64,000 bases of DNA from Protopterus annectens (GCF_019279795.1 NC_056743.1:1780366966-1780430965); one strand, 5' to 3'. Positions 10,339 through 22,680 are shown, counted from the first letter of the stretch. A program made the numbers and translations. The notes: generated from the sequence alone by a model not told the origin.

Positions 10339-13150
10339 GTATGTCTTCCCATGCCACTCGACGTATGTTTACAGGCATATGTTGTAGATGTGGCAGAGGC
10401 TGACATGTGACTGCCTCCATCATGTTGCAGATGCCTGACAATAAAATAAATAAATAATACAATAAATGCATTCCTTACATGAGAATACGGAACGTGGTAC
10501 ACATCTAGCATGGTCGTCCCTGCTATAATACGACTGGGCAGCTGTCTGTAAGGATTGCCACCAGCTGTAGAATTACTGTGCATAGTGTACAGCTGCAGCG
10601 GCTGTGCTATTCAGCCATATTGCTCTACAGCAAATTGCTGCTGCTGCAGCCAATTGGTTTCGGCGATGTAGCTCACAGGGAAATGTCTTGCGAGCTACAC
10701 GCCAGAACCCAACTAATAAATCCTCCAATCAATGAAAGAACAGTGCAGCTGTTTTGACACTGTCACATGGGGTTTACCTACTATTAGAAGTCTACTTAAC
10801 TGCGATCTGGGATTAATGTTTGCATCATTTGTACTATTATTATGAAGTAGCTAATGTATCTCTTGACACTGCAATCATAGAATTATTCTGGGTAATATCA
10901 TCCAGAACAGTACTGGTGCCTGTGGATGCTAAGCAGATTTGTCTACTGTTAGTGCATACCATTGTAAAATAAGATAATTTCATGTACTTTACACAATCTA
11001 AAATTAACAGCAAAAAATTATTTGTAAACCTTTTACAAACTGGTCTCTGGTTAGGAACACTATAGTTTAATAATCTATTGAGACAAAACAGATTAAAATT
11101 ATCCATGGGGTATGCCCAGTCTTTATTAAAAAAAAAATATATAAAATAGCACAAATATCCAGAGGAGAATGATTCATTTGATTACAGTGAAAATACCTCC
11201 AATACACAGAGCAAAGAGATGAGCGTAAGTGAGTTTGACAAACGAGTTCAAGTTTATTTATAAAGACTAATAGATTTAAGTATTGCCCTTAATTTGGAAG
11301 ATAAGCATATGATAATGCTCCTTATCTAATGCAAAAGAAAAATTGTGGATTACTTATCTAATGCAAATGAAACACTGTGGATTACTTATGATTGCAAGAT
11401 TGTTGTTCTGTGTGCCTTGTACTCTGAATATAGTTCATACCTACCAATTTGTGATGTAAGTACAGCCACAGTCAAAGAAATCTATAAACTCTATTTTCTG
11501 TGATACCATCTGAAAAGAAGGCTGATACCCCCACTAACTTCCTTATATTTGTTAAAGGGTAGATGAACTGGGGACCCTGTCCATTTGCATACGTTATAAC
11601 TGAATGAAAAAATGAATACACAGATCCATAGTAAGTACTATTGACATTATATGAAATTACCCTCATTATAGCTTAATTTTGTACAAAATGGTAAAGTAAT
11701 TAAATGCTGGCGCTGTTATTTTACATTTCCTTTCACATACTGTCAAGCAGTGTGGCTATGAGTAAGCAGTACTAATGTTACTAGTATAAAGTTTCTTACT
11801 TATGTTGAGGTTGCAATGTTCTCCAGCATTTGTAACAATCAACAAATTATTGGTACAAGGAATATATGCACACACTCACTATCTCAACAGTTATTTTTAG
11901 CTTCAATGGCTTGTAAAATATCAGTTGCCGTTAACCATTCCTGACAAGGAATCACTGTGTCTTTATTTATAAAGAATTGGCTAACTTAAGTAAACATTTG
12001 AACCTCCACTTGAATGGGGGTATGTATCACTGCTTTTATACCCTCTGACATTCTGCAATGCTAGTCTTGAGCTGCTCCCAAACAAATCTCTCTAATTCTC
12101 CCGTTCACCAATGAAACTAAAAAAAAAAAAAAGAGAGAGAGACAGTTTTGACGGTGCTGGGTACAGATGTACTTGAGCAAGACAGAATCATAATACTTCC
12201 AGAATGTTCAGTAAACAGCATGTGGTTTAAGGAAATGCTCTCATGTATCATTGTTAAGTAGTGGTATCACATTGCCCATCAATGACAATGAAGTGCAGTA
12301 AACCTAGTAACCAAAAAAGCAATAGAGCACCCCAGAATATATGATCAACACATAAAAGCTCAACTGTTTTGCTGTGTTATCATCGTCAGCCATATAAGAT
12401 ACATTTAATGGTCAGTAGTTGAATTGCTGGTTGAAAATTATTTCTGTATATGTACATTCTCATTTTGTGTTACTATCTTTTATGAAATCACCACGTTAGG
12501 TAAATACCCGTTTCCACTGATGTACACCATCGTCTGGATGTTTCAGTTATCAGAACTGCTGTAGATAATGAATAATTGCCGCTTATCAACTAATGGAAAT
12601 CTTAGAATAACAGACATTCAGAGCCAATGTCACTAGTGGAAAAGATGCGATTCTGCCTCTAGTGAATAGAGGTTTCTTCTCCTTCACTACTCATCTTATA
12701 AATAATAGCTCTCCTTACAAATACTGGCTAGCAGACTCAATAGAGTAATCTCCGTAACACAACAATACACATCATTATGTTACATTGTCACATTGCAAAA
12801 AGAGAAAATTAACTGGTTCTTAACTTCCTGACATTTAAATTGCTGTATCATAACTATTGGCCAATGCTAGCTGCTTCTATAAATGTAAAAAACAAGTTGG
12901 CTTATGATCTAAAGTCCTCAGATAATGGTGTTATGAACTATACTGCCTGGCATATGCACTATAATTAAGGGATATCACTTTCTGTTTTCTCCATCATCAT
13001 TCCTGAAATTTCCTTTCACTAAATCCCAGAAACTGAAAACACTTCTAAGCTTTCTAAGTACCAGCTTCTATTTGTTTTGTAAAAGACCAGGTCTGCTAAA
13101 TTTGTTTCAAGAAAAGTTTCCTGTTTAGATTGCCTCTCTGCTAATCTTAT
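10339..13150. other. No gene recognised
   Basis: Contains an (AAATA)-type tail at 10441-10466, a CTG-rich patch near 10580-10650, an A-run at 11129-11137 and another at 12121-12132 followed by GA repeats. No coding domain or known repeat family was recognised. Confidence 0.4.
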
Positions 13151-13152
13151 TC

Positions 13153-13632
13153 TAGATATGCTTGGTGTTGCAGACTACCTGACTGACATCTTCAGATGCA
13201 CTCGAATCCTATCACTACTCACTTGCTGTTTTCTCATGCTAGATATGCTTGGTGAGATATTCTTGGTGTTGCCGACTAACCTGACTGACATCTTCAGATG
13301 CACTCGAATCCTATCACTACTCACTTTCTGTCTTCTCATGCTAGATATGCTTGGGGAGATATTCTTGGTGTTGCCGACTACCTGAATGACATCTTCAGAT
13401 GCACTCGAATCCTATCACTTCTTACTTTCTGTCTTCTCATGCTAGATATGCTTGGTGAGATATGCTTGGTGTTGCAGACTACCTAACTGACATCTTCAGA
13501 TGCACTAGAATACTGTCACTACTCTTTCTGTCTTCTCATGCTAGATATGCTTGGTGTTGCAGACTACCTGACTGACATCTTCAGATGCACTCGAATCCTG
13601 TCACTACTCTCCTTCTTTCTTCTCATGCTTTG
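13153..13632. repeat. Minisatellite, five units of 87-102 bp
   Basis: Units begin with AGATATGCTTGG at about 13155, 13242, 13344, 13445 and 13543. Each contains CTGACATCTTCAGATGCACT followed by a CTTCTCATGCT end. Units 2 to 4 carry an extra 15 bases (GAGATATTCTTGG-type duplication), which explains the two unit sizes. The short open frames here are produced by the repeat. Confidence 0.95.
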
Positions 13633-13739
13633 TTCATGTGGATCATTGACTTAAGCAAAAGCTTAATACTTCACAACGTTGCTCCGGTACAATAAAGGCT
13701 GTCCCTTTACCCACGTACCACACTGCTTAGGTAGTCCAA

Positions 13740-13990
13740 AAATCAATCTTAAATGGATATTTTGAAAAATTTATTGTAAATAAAACGTAAGATACATGAA
13801 ATAAAAAACATTAAACACATAAAAAGAAAAGTAACTGATTTAGCGCTTTCATCTCCTAAAAGGAGATTTCTTCAGAATCCAGTTACGATTAACAAACCAT
13901 ATATTATATATCACAGTATTTTCAACCCATTGGTTGAGAATTGAGCAATTCCTTTAATTACATAATTAATTACTTGACAAAATCACATAT
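13740..13990 (-). mobile_element. Probable solo terminal (pLTR-like) fragment of a Penelope-like element
   Basis: The minus strand carries a hammerhead motif (13831-13886) followed by a TGTGTTTAATG word that is also found beside the degraded hammerhead near 27750. In the Penelope-like element at 54-58 kb the hammerhead lies at the element terminus, so this fragment is interpreted as an isolated terminal region. No reverse transcriptase or GIY-YIG coding sequence is visible next to it. The assignment rests on the ribozyme-like motif and is inference. Confidence 0.45.
13831..13886 (-). ncRNA. Candidate hammerhead ribozyme
   Basis: Read on the minus strand from 13886. Stem I 5' arm is GUAACU-G-GAUU, then the core CUGAAGA (13875-13869) and an extra A. 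Stem II is AUCUCCU/AGGAGAU closing a UUU loop. The core GAAA follows (13850-13847), then a minimal stem III GCGC (13846-13843) and UA at the cleavage position. The stem I 3' arm AAUC-AGUUAC pairs with the 5' arm with one bulged G. All conserved core blocks are present, and both long stems pair almost perfectly. Hammerheads with a very short stem III are known in Penelope-like element terminal repeats and may act as dimers. The extra A between CUGAAGA and stem II is non-canonical. Predicted cleavage is just 3' of A13841 (minus-strand sense). Confidence 0.62.
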
Positions 13991-14740
13991 AATTAAAATT
14001 AAAAGGGCTAGCTTCAATAAAAAGTCTATGTGACACTGCAAGAAAACATTGTGTGTAGTAAAATGTGTTAAACAGTACTACCTATTAAAGATGCAAAAAA
14101 AAAAAAATACAAAAAATAGTATGATATATGACACCAAAAGAATCCATATATACATAAGTGCATATTGTTATTATTATTAGGAACCCTAAAAGTACAGTTG
14201 ATGTTAATATGAAAGAATATAGTTATTAGTATTTTAAACATATTCATACATTTCTATATTATAATTATATATATATTTATATACATTTATATTTTATATA
14301 TATGTATTTTATAGTTCATATATTGTAATATACATTCAATCACATTTTATCTTATTTTCATACATATATATTGGGACACACATATATATATACATATATC
14401 TTCATACACAGTTATTTAATAATATGTTTATTTATTTATTCATTTATTTATTTATTTATTAATTTTTTGGATAGGGATGTTTTTAGTAAACATAATAAAA
14501 CAATATATATTCTTTCATATTAACATTAAAACAGACCAAGATTAATCATACATTATCTCCAATAATATACTAAAAATATCACACAAGCAGACAAGTAGAA
14601 AGGCGATACAGATAAATATAAATGGGAAGTGCAAAAGAAGCCATTTTTGACTAGCCAAAAAGAGTTATAGAGAATTGGGAAACAAGGGGAAAGGAATAGA
14701 AACACCTCCAAAAAAGAAGACATAGGTAACATTTTGAAGC
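13991..14740. other. AT-rich spacer
   Basis: Very AT-rich DNA with A-runs, imperfect TA repeats (14260-14400) and a TTTA repeat (14425-14462). No gene seen. Confidence 0.5.
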
Positions 14741-15565
14741 CATTTTTTTATGAAGGTCCCGTTGAACATAACAAAAACACTGAATGGATAGCAGAATTAA
14801 GGGAAACGATAAAGATATGGAATGGAATGAAGTAACAGCCAAATTAATTGTGAGCAAATTTAAGAAAAGCACCTAACCTGAAAACCCTGGGCCCAGAAGC
14901 AGTGTCTAGCCTATGGCTAAAGTATATTAACATCTTTACACAAAGACCAAAAGCAAAATAGTAAATGAAGAGACTGTGTCACCAAATCCAACAAACTTAT
15001 AAAAACACTCCAGAAGGAAAACGACACTATAGGAAAGCATCAGTTTTGCAGTTTCTTTATTTAATGTAAAACAAAGAACATCATCAGAACTCTACAACTC
15101 TGAAGGCAATGCTACACAAAGAATGAAAGCACTTAACTGATATTTTTGTGTAGTCTCCTCTTCCTGCTGGAATATTTTTTTTGTAATCCTTTACAGAAAC
15201 ACTTAACCTTGAATAAGAATTATTTATATGCACTTCCCATACAGACAACAACCTGGGTAGCAGCAAGAAAAATGATACTCCCCTTAACAGTGAAATTGTA
15301 AACCATTCTATGAACTATATGCCCAAATAACTTGGTTTCCAAAAACTGTACACCTTTTCACACGAGGAACTGAAAGTAAAACTACAAATGGTTAAAACTT
15401 TCTCTCATGACATAAGAATGACATTTGATCCTGATAAAACTGCAAAATTAACATTTATAAAAGGAAAACTGCTGCACCGAAGAAATATAAACCTGGGACT
15501 GGCATGTGATATAAAGGAACTTGAGCAGGAGAAAGTATATAAACACCTGGGAATAGTTTTAGGCT

Positions 15566-15569
<4 letters not shown>

Positions 15570-15599
<30 letters not shown>
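15570..15599. repeat. Poly-A run
   Basis: About 29 consecutive A residues inside the LINE relic. Because RT-like sequence continues on both sides, it looks like an expansion within a Lys-rich linker rather than a retroposon tail. Confidence 0.9.
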
Positions 15600-15600
<1 letters not shown>

Positions 15601-15704
15601 ATGAACAAATAAGATTAACAGGCACAATATTTCAGAAGACTAGAGGTAATACTAAAAACTGCCTTGACATCTACGTAGAACATTCAAGCATTAAATAAAA
15701 AAAA

Positions 15705-15754
<50 letters not shown>
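15705..15754. repeat. (AT)n microsatellite
   Basis: About 24 AT dinucleotides, again inside the LINE relic. Confidence 0.95.
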
Positions 15755-15757
<3 letters not shown>

Positions 15758-15850
15758 TTTGGTATTATTGAATGGCTCCAAAGTCTTGAATCAGTTTGAC
15801 ATGAAAACAAGAAAAATGCTTCAATCTTATCAAAGGATATATATTTATAT

Positions 15851-16970
15851 ATATAAAAAAAAGACTTATGGCTTTTCTCGGTTATTATTATTTATTATTA
15901 TTCACAGCTTCTAGACGTCACATTAAATGAAACAGTCAGAAAAGTAACAAAAAATATTACCTAACTTACTTGCTTTAGTGAGTGAACATCCACAATGTAG
16001 CATTTAGGTAGAATAAAGCTGTTTTTATATATTTTTATTGTATCATCACTGTATCCCTGGAGAAATTGTTGTTATGCTGGGGTTTCATCTATAACACATT
16101 ACGATTTCATGATTTATTCCCTCCAGTACAGCTCATTTGAGTGTGTACCTTTAACTCCCAGTGGATGTGGCTTGAGCCTTTAAAAAATGAAGTTTTCACC
16201 TTACAGTTCTAACAAATAGTAGTACCTCTGGAACTATAAGTGTTACTAGAAAACTGTAAATGACAGTTAGGATAAATGAATCCTTACATTAGTGGCATTC
16301 ATTCAGTTTGATGCTTTAAACTAGATTTTATAAACCAAATTAAAAGCAGTCAATATTAATTTTGTAATGTTTTTTAAACAGCTTATATCTCAGTAACCAT
16401 TCAATCAAGACACATATTGCCAGCAGGATTTTCTTCATACAGCTGTGAGCTTCCATATGAGGCTATTCAGTTCTGTCTGTGTTACCTGAATGTTGAGATA
16501 TTTAGAGAAATATGAAAGTTATTATACAAATAAACAGTACACAAATAATATTCAATATCTGTTTAGCTGCATTAGACTGAGGTCAAATATCAGTTTTGGA
16601 GTTATTCTTTTTTACGTATTCAGTTTACGTTATATGTCGCTTTGGTTGTTCCTTCTCTCAAAGGATTTGTTTTATTTTTATTTATTTATTTTTATTTAAC
16701 ATTGCGAGTGAAGGAACGTTTATACTGTGGATTTTCGCTTCGATTTGGTTTTTGTTCAAATATCATTACAGTTACGTTTGCCATCATGTGTGCTTTGAGA
16801 TGAAATCTTCTGATACCTTGTATGTAGCATGATTTTGGAATTATTAAAGCAAATACGAACAAGAAATATTTGATGCCTAGAGGCGCCAGTAGGAAGTAAC
16901 TGCAGAAATGCTTGGAGTCGCACTCGGCTGTAATGAGTTAAAGCATCAGAAAACCTAAAGGGGGACTGAT
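15851..16970. other. No gene recognised
   Basis: AT-rich, with a short TTTAT-rich patch at 16670-16700. No domain seen. Confidence 0.4.
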
Positions 16971-16974
16971 ACAC

Positions 16975-17690
16975 ATGGTAGCATTTATTCTTTTCAAAAT
17001 GAATTGGTTAGATAAATTAGCTGTAAATAAAGTACTGGGATTGCCACTGTTAGGGACACCTGTGTTTAAATACTCTAGAATAATGAAATCCAAAGCTACA
17101 TACCAAAGAGATCGCTCAGGACACAAAATAAGCAACTCCTTACTCAGCATTGTCCTAGCAAGCTAGCCAGCCAAAGTCTATACCCTTTCTCCATATACAA
17201 AATCTTAATACCCTTCTCTTAACTATCAGATCAAACCAAAAACACACATCCTTAAAAGTCTCACTTAAAGAACATCTTTCCAAATCCTGGATCTGCTCCT
17301 GCTCAACACCAAGCTAATGATGTCCCTAATTCTCAATACTTCTACTTCTTACCCTGTTCATCTCTTTTTTTTCTCTCTTTCTACTTTTCCCTTCTTTTCT
17401 TTTTTTTTCCATTTTCCCCTTTCCTACTTCTGGTCATTCTACTTATACCCTACATAATATTTTTCCAAATAGCTATCACTGTATGCAATGATAAGTTATC
17501 CTATGCTTTGTAATGTATACATACACACTGAGTTACTGTTATACAAACTTAGACTACCCTGTATACTTTCTTTACAACAATAATGGAGATTTTCTCCCTG
17601 GGCCTCCACTGAAAATGGGTTCATTCTGGCCCAGTTGGACTTTTCCAGTAAACAAATGACAAATGTCAAATAAATAAAAATAAATACATT
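16975..17690 (+). mobile_element. 3' part of a LINE with the CCACTGAAAATGG-type tail
   Basis: A short open frame (16975-17166) is followed by a pyrimidine-rich stretch (17330-17420). The end block TTTTCTCCCTGGGCCTCCAC (17591-17610) precedes a CAGTTGGACTTT and AACAAATG tract and a short AAATA-type tail to 17690. The same end block occurs at 42530-42650 (plus) and, reversed, at 42845-42945, where it lies 3' of a LINE RT relic. This supports reading it as a LINE 3' UTR. No RT motif is recognisable in this copy. Confidence 0.5.
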
Positions 17691-17705
17691 TGTCTTTGAG
17701 TCCAA

Positions 17706-19950
17706 ATTACATTTTTCTTTTCAAAACCAAGAATAAATATACTGACATTTCAAACAAAAATACATTATAAACAAGTATTAAGAAATGCAAAATTTGTATA
17801 ACAGATATCCATATTGTAACACTGAAACAGTCATTCAGAAGATAAAGATATAACAGATGTCGTGTGATCCAAACTGTTGTTCATGCAGTTATTATGCTCC
17901 TTCATGCTAATCACAGTTGGAATTTGGCATAAGACTAGATAACTTAATTGCACTCTGCCGCATGTTCACTTAAATTAGAAATGTTTTTATATTTTAGTAT
18001 AACTGTATTTAATGTGCACTGGACAGTTAAATAAGTCATACCTTCATTTCAGTCTTCTTTAGTCAACCAGCCTCTCTATCATCCATCTCAATATTCCCCA
18101 AGAAGACTATTATTAAACTCAGCAGATGACATCTTGATTCACCTTCCAGGCTTCCATAACATGTGATGCTCAACATATTGATCACCTCTGCAATAGCTTT
18201 AGCTATGTGGGATTATAACAGCAGGCCAGGTTCCAAAACATCAGGGCACCTTCCATGGACCCAAACCATCAGTCATCTCAAGCTGAGCTGACTACAAAGA
18301 CAATTTTGAATGCCAAGTCCTTCCAAACTTTCCTGCTGCCAAAGAGTACATTCCTCTGAGACTTCCGATGATCAATGGTCAGCATGTTGTGTTCCTTTGT
18401 TGGGGGGATAAGTTCCCTTTTGGGGAAAAACCTTCCATTAAAAAAAAAGTTTGTTTATTAATACTTTCCTGTTCAGGAATGTTATTTTAAAGTGAGGAGC
18501 TTATGTTTTCAAGGCTTGTCATGAGACAGAATTGTACTTTTAAGCAAGATCAGTCTTTTTTTTCCTGTCAGTTTAAAAGTTGTTTACAGTAAATGAAAAA
18601 CATCTTTTCTATGAGAAATTCCCAGGGATTCAATAAACTCCATGTAGGCTTAGTGGGAAGCCTACATAGAGCTTATGGATTTGCATGAGGAGCAACAGTA
18701 CTAGTCGCTTATGCATGCTGCATATCATGTTACACAAATACATTCATGGCTGGCAACACGCAGACAGGTTTACCTTTGGACAAGCTTGCTCTGTGAAAAT
18801 GGGCAGACAGCCACAATGATCACCAGGGCTAAAATTAATGTAATGATTGCAGTAGTACACATTATAGACAAGTGTACTCAGTGCAATGTATACCACAACA
18901 TGTTTTCAGCATACTGAGATAAAGGATTTGTGGTGATCATTAAGGGTAATAGAATGCACTAGAAATATACTAGTCTGGGGAAGTGTGCGTATTGAAAAGG
19001 GCCACAGACATGAATGGTAGGAATGAAGAAACAGGAAGAGGATACGTGAAACATGGTAATATACACCAGATACGGGCATGTCAATGTACTTACACTCATG
19101 AGACAAGTCAGTAGCATACAATTAAGCATGTATGGACATAGCACAGTACGTACAGCTGTTTACAACTTCTGTGCAAGTATATTTATATCATCACGCATTA
19201 CAGTGTATTATGTGACTGTCACACAAGATTACATGTCAGTGGAGATGAATGGTTGTGATATAAACATCCGGACATGATCACTGAAGAGGACATTTAGCAA
19301 GGACAGTATATACCACAGGGGTATGTGCATTATGTGGAAGTCTGCCAAATGACTTGCTTGAGAATGAATTAAATGTCAGCATACCTCTCAGCCAATCAAA
19401 GACACATAACAATAGACACATGGACAACATTAGACAGAAGCAGACACAATCATGGACAATTTTAAAATAGTATCACCATTGATCTGTGTCATTGAAATAA
19501 TATGGTGATTGTAAGTTATTATACATGTACTGCAGAAACACACTTGTACAGCTGTAATGATTTGTCAGTATTGCATAAGAGGAATTTAACACACCTTCCG
19601 CAAAAATGACCACTTTTTGGAGGGGGTTAAGAGGGACAGTGTTACATCTGTAGTTTAAATTAGGGGCAATCCTGGCCAGTTCAGAATGTTTCCATAACAC
19701 ATAAGACACAATCCACACCTTCAAGAATCTAACCCATACCATCAATGTTGTCAATGAACTGTGTATTACAGGGCATTACAGGAAGAAATATTACTCGCCT
19801 TGAGGGGAAGTCTGTACTGTCAGCTCCTAATGGTTATGCATCCCAAAGAATACTTATGTATGGTCAACAAAATATGTTGGAGCTGACTGTACCAAAAGTG
19901 ATACACTTGAGTAAAGAATCCTTGGATGACTTAGTTATTGGCCATATGTA
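17706..19950. other. No gene recognised
   Basis: AT-rich DNA. From about 18700 the composition turns TG/CA-rich, as in the first 4 kb. Some words near 18840-18920 (CAACATGTTTTCAGCA) resemble 3070-3100, which hints at a shared repeat. No coding domain was found. Confidence 0.35.
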
Positions 19951-19956
19951 TAAAAG

Positions 19957-20045
19957 AAGTCTTTCAGCTTTTCCCGGTTAGGGGTCGACACAGTGGATCA
20001 CCGGTCTGCTTATGATTGGCAATGAATTTTTACAGTGTCGAGTTG
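19957..20045 (-). repeat. Diverged partial copy of the tRNA-headed SINE
   Basis: CTTTTCCCGGTTAGGGGTCG and ATTGGCAATGAATTTTTACA match the tail half of the SINE copies at 47152-47318 and 48241-48421. The orientation is that of the minus-strand copy. The tRNA-like head is missing. Confidence 0.65.
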
Positions 20046-20059
20046 CCAGCCCAGCTCCC

Positions 20060-21590
20060 AACCAACAACACTGAAAAAGAACATGTTATTATCAGTAGAT
20101 ACCCTACACACAGCTGTGTATTGCATGCATGTAATAGCAATGGATATTGTCTGCAGCATTTGCAGTTGATGTGTTAATGAAGAAGTTATCCATTATAATG
20201 ACTGTTACAGCACTATGTGAAACTAAAGGCCATACATCAGTTATACCCATGTACACAGAAACTATGTCACTGTAAAGTCTAGCTTCAATGAGTGCGGAAG
20301 GTGTCACTGTGAAATTATTCACATACCAAATAATACATGGAGCATGCTTTCTGTCAGCATGTCAAACCCAAGACATGTGTCACATAATCACTGACACCCT
20401 GACATTGCCTTGAAAATTTTTATACTACCATGAAATCCTGAGATTGGACAACTAATGCTTGCTTAATCAGATGGCTGTTTTCATCAGTACATGTACTGAA
20501 TTTCATCTCATTTTATTCTGTGTAAGTCCAACAGTGTTAGCATTTGTATTACTCATACCTATAGTAACACTAGTAGTATTAGTGTTACAGTATTAATAGG
20601 TATGACTTACTGCTTGCTCAGTCCCTTGTACAGATGATGTTGAGATGCTCTGGTCCTTTTTGGGGTGTCTACCTCTGGTAATGTGTCTGATCAACACACA
20701 GTAGTAATCACACCAAGCATATTTTGGGGTAATACCTTTTTTCTTTCCTCTGTTAGATTGCATCTCCTCATTTGTGTCTTAACTACTTATCTTTTATTTT
20801 GTAATTGTAAGATTCTATAACTGCTTGACCATCTACCTTTTCAGATGATGGTAACATTTCCCTACCCCTGTGTGTTTGCTTGACATGGACCTGTTTTGGA
20901 ATGATGCAATGCAAAGGTTGAACACATATGCAGGAAAAAGCCATTTTATACTTTTAATAGTTTCGTAGTTGTTTTATTTTTGTCTGTGTTACATATATTA
21001 CTCTTATAGGTTAATGCTGATGGAAGTACATCATCATATCAAATGTAATTTTGGTGAAAGCAAAAGCAGTAAGTGCTGTTCACTGAAATTACTTTCGTCA
21101 ACAGGGAAGTCTGCTTTTTCTCCATTGCTGTGTAAGCTTGGAGTTGATATATATAAGCTGGGGGGATCAAGGCTGCCCCCCCCCCAACAAAATGAAAGTG
21201 CGAGTTCTTCATTGAAGGAAGTTTTGGCAAATAGTTTTATATTTTTTTCTGTTCACCTAAATTACTTCTGATGACTCAACATGGATGTAATGTAGACATT
21301 CCTATAGAGTTGTTGTTTTGTTTTACTGAAGTACAGTACATACATATAAGGTGAACATTTATTTCTTTATTACAGGTTCATCACTTACCTTTTTTAATGC
21401 TTCTGAGAACATCTTGTAGTTTGTGGTTACTTTTCTCTGAAGCCCACAGTAGCCAGCCAATACATGGGTAAGTAAAGGCTGTTATGTTTGCATGTATCAC
21501 TGTTACTGCTTCTATGTGCTTAGCTAATTTTGTTGTTTACTTGAGTAATGAGTGTTTGTGTAATTCACTGCCTTTTAGCTAATTCCATAT
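20060..21590. other. Sequence beside the Harbinger transposase, no gene recognised
   Basis: Lies downstream (minus-strand sense) of the HARBI1-like pseudogene and may be part of the same decayed element. It contains an inverted-looking TAGTAACACTAGTAGTATTAGTGTTA patch around 20570-20600 and a C-run at 21175-21184. No accessory ORF was recognised. Confidence 0.35.
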
Positions 21591-21596
21591 CATATC

Positions 21597-22680
21597 ATGC
21601 ATGCCTCCATCTGCCATGATTTTCTTCAGCTGCAGAGTCTTCATCTGACCCCTGATATGTCTGCTGACCCTGCCTTTGGTGCTTGGAGCTGTTGTCTCTT
21701 TCCTGGTGCTCCCATCTACAATTGCTTCCTGTGTATGATATTATGTAATATGGCACAGTCAGTATTTTGGCAGGGGATGCAGGGTCATACTGTAGAGCAA
21801 CTCCAGATGTCTCTAGATACCAGAAATTTGACTTGAAAAGGACAAACACAAGCTCCATGATATTTCTAATTTGAGAATGTGCATTGTTGTAACTTTGCTA
21901 AGTGGTATTGTGTGAGTTTCCCATAGCAGTCATGAGCCAAGATTCATGTGCATATCTTACCTACTAAGTGTCCCTGCAAGAAGTCTCCCTTTGACAACAT
22001 AATGTACACATCACAGATGTGACAGATGTGGTAGTAATGGAAACTGCCTGGGTGGTCTGCACATATATTATATATGATTCCTTGAGTATTAAAGACCACC
22101 TGGTAGTTGACAGAGTGCTACCCATTTCTGTTGATATACCTCCTCCCCTGATCACAAGGTGGAGCCTTTATTTTAATGTGAGTGCAGTCAATGCCCCCCC
22201 AGTATGTCAAGGAAATAAGCAATTGCATAGAACTGTTGGGAAGTGTTGACTCTCTCCTTAGGTGTAAACAGAACCATTTATACTCCCCCACATGTCTTAG
22301 CATTGCAGAGAGGAACTGGTAGAGTATCCTTGCAGCTGATGTCTATGATATGCACACTGTGGCTTCTGTAGGTCACAGAAAGGTCCCTGAGGCTAAGATA
22401 TGTAAAGCTACACATAACTTGGTTTCCATTGAGATGGGTACTCCACTATTCCCATTGAGCCTTACATGTGGACTATAAATGTTAACAATATCCATTATGG
22501 TATCCCTGTCCAACCTGGACAGCTCCATTACCTCTGTACTATGTAAGACATGATATGTTAATTGCGGTCTGAACACCTTGCATCTTCTTTGATGATGTCT
22601 GACATGGTCAGCAGTTGCATCTTGTATTAGAGCTTGTTGCAGATACAAGATTATGATGGCCGCAGCAAATCTCAACATTT
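21597..22680 (-). pseudogene. PIF/Harbinger (HARBI1-like) transposase pseudogene
   Basis: The minus strand encodes, in order, an N-terminal part (KVFRPQLTYHVLHSTEVMEL, then LSRLDRDTIMDIVNIY and ETKLCVALHILASGTF) typical of the HARBI1 family. The DDE domain start GGIDCTHIKIKAPP (first Asp) and YINRNG lie near 22200-22125. A degraded region follows (GDFLQGHLVGKICT, where the second Asp motif DSGY is lost). The third acidic block lies near 21860-21735 (MELVFVLFKS, YLETSGVALQYDP), followed by a Gln/Asp/Glu-rich tail. The enzyme would cut and paste the element using its terminal repeats and a Myb-like partner. At least three frameshifts or stops and the missing second catalytic Asp show it is dead. 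Length (about 360 codons) matches the family. Confidence 0.85.

Larger units (their letters stand above)
14745..15850 (+). pseudogene. Dong/R4-clade LINE reverse transcriptase relic
   Basis: Scattered plus-strand frames match the order of a Dong/R4 LINE. A pre-RT segment (EHNKNTEWIAELRETI) lies near 14760. A PGPEAVSSLWLKYI block near 14890 corresponds to the PGPDxIQGFWLK motif. Downstream is an open stretch 15388-15570 with TFSHDIRMTFDPDKTAKLTF and EQEKVYKHLGI. After an A-run comes YFRRLEVILKTALTST near 15635. After a TA run come FGIIEW and FDMKTRKML near 15765-15820. These are the post-catalytic RT and thumb regions of R4-type elements. The catalytic boxes themselves are not recognisable. 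In-place microsatellite growth (A-run 15571-15599, TA-run 15705-15754) has split the frame. The copy is long dead. Clade assignment is from remembered motif similarity. Confidence 0.6.

Noticed and set aside
13153-13640. Direct repeats as a CRISPR array
   Set aside because: Units are adjacent near-identical tandem copies with no unique spacers, in a eukaryotic context.
15060-15110. CTGATGATG...GAAAC on the minus strand as a fourth hammerhead
   Set aside because: The core words occur but no stem II closes them and there is no cleavage dinucleotide in place. The region is better explained as part of the Dong/R4 relic.
16975-17166. Short plus-strand frame as a host exon
   Set aside because: It lies directly upstream of a LINE 3' end block and lacks splice or domain evidence.
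22019-22249. Plus-strand open frame over the Harbinger region
   Set aside because: Antisense shadow of the transposase relic on the minus strand.
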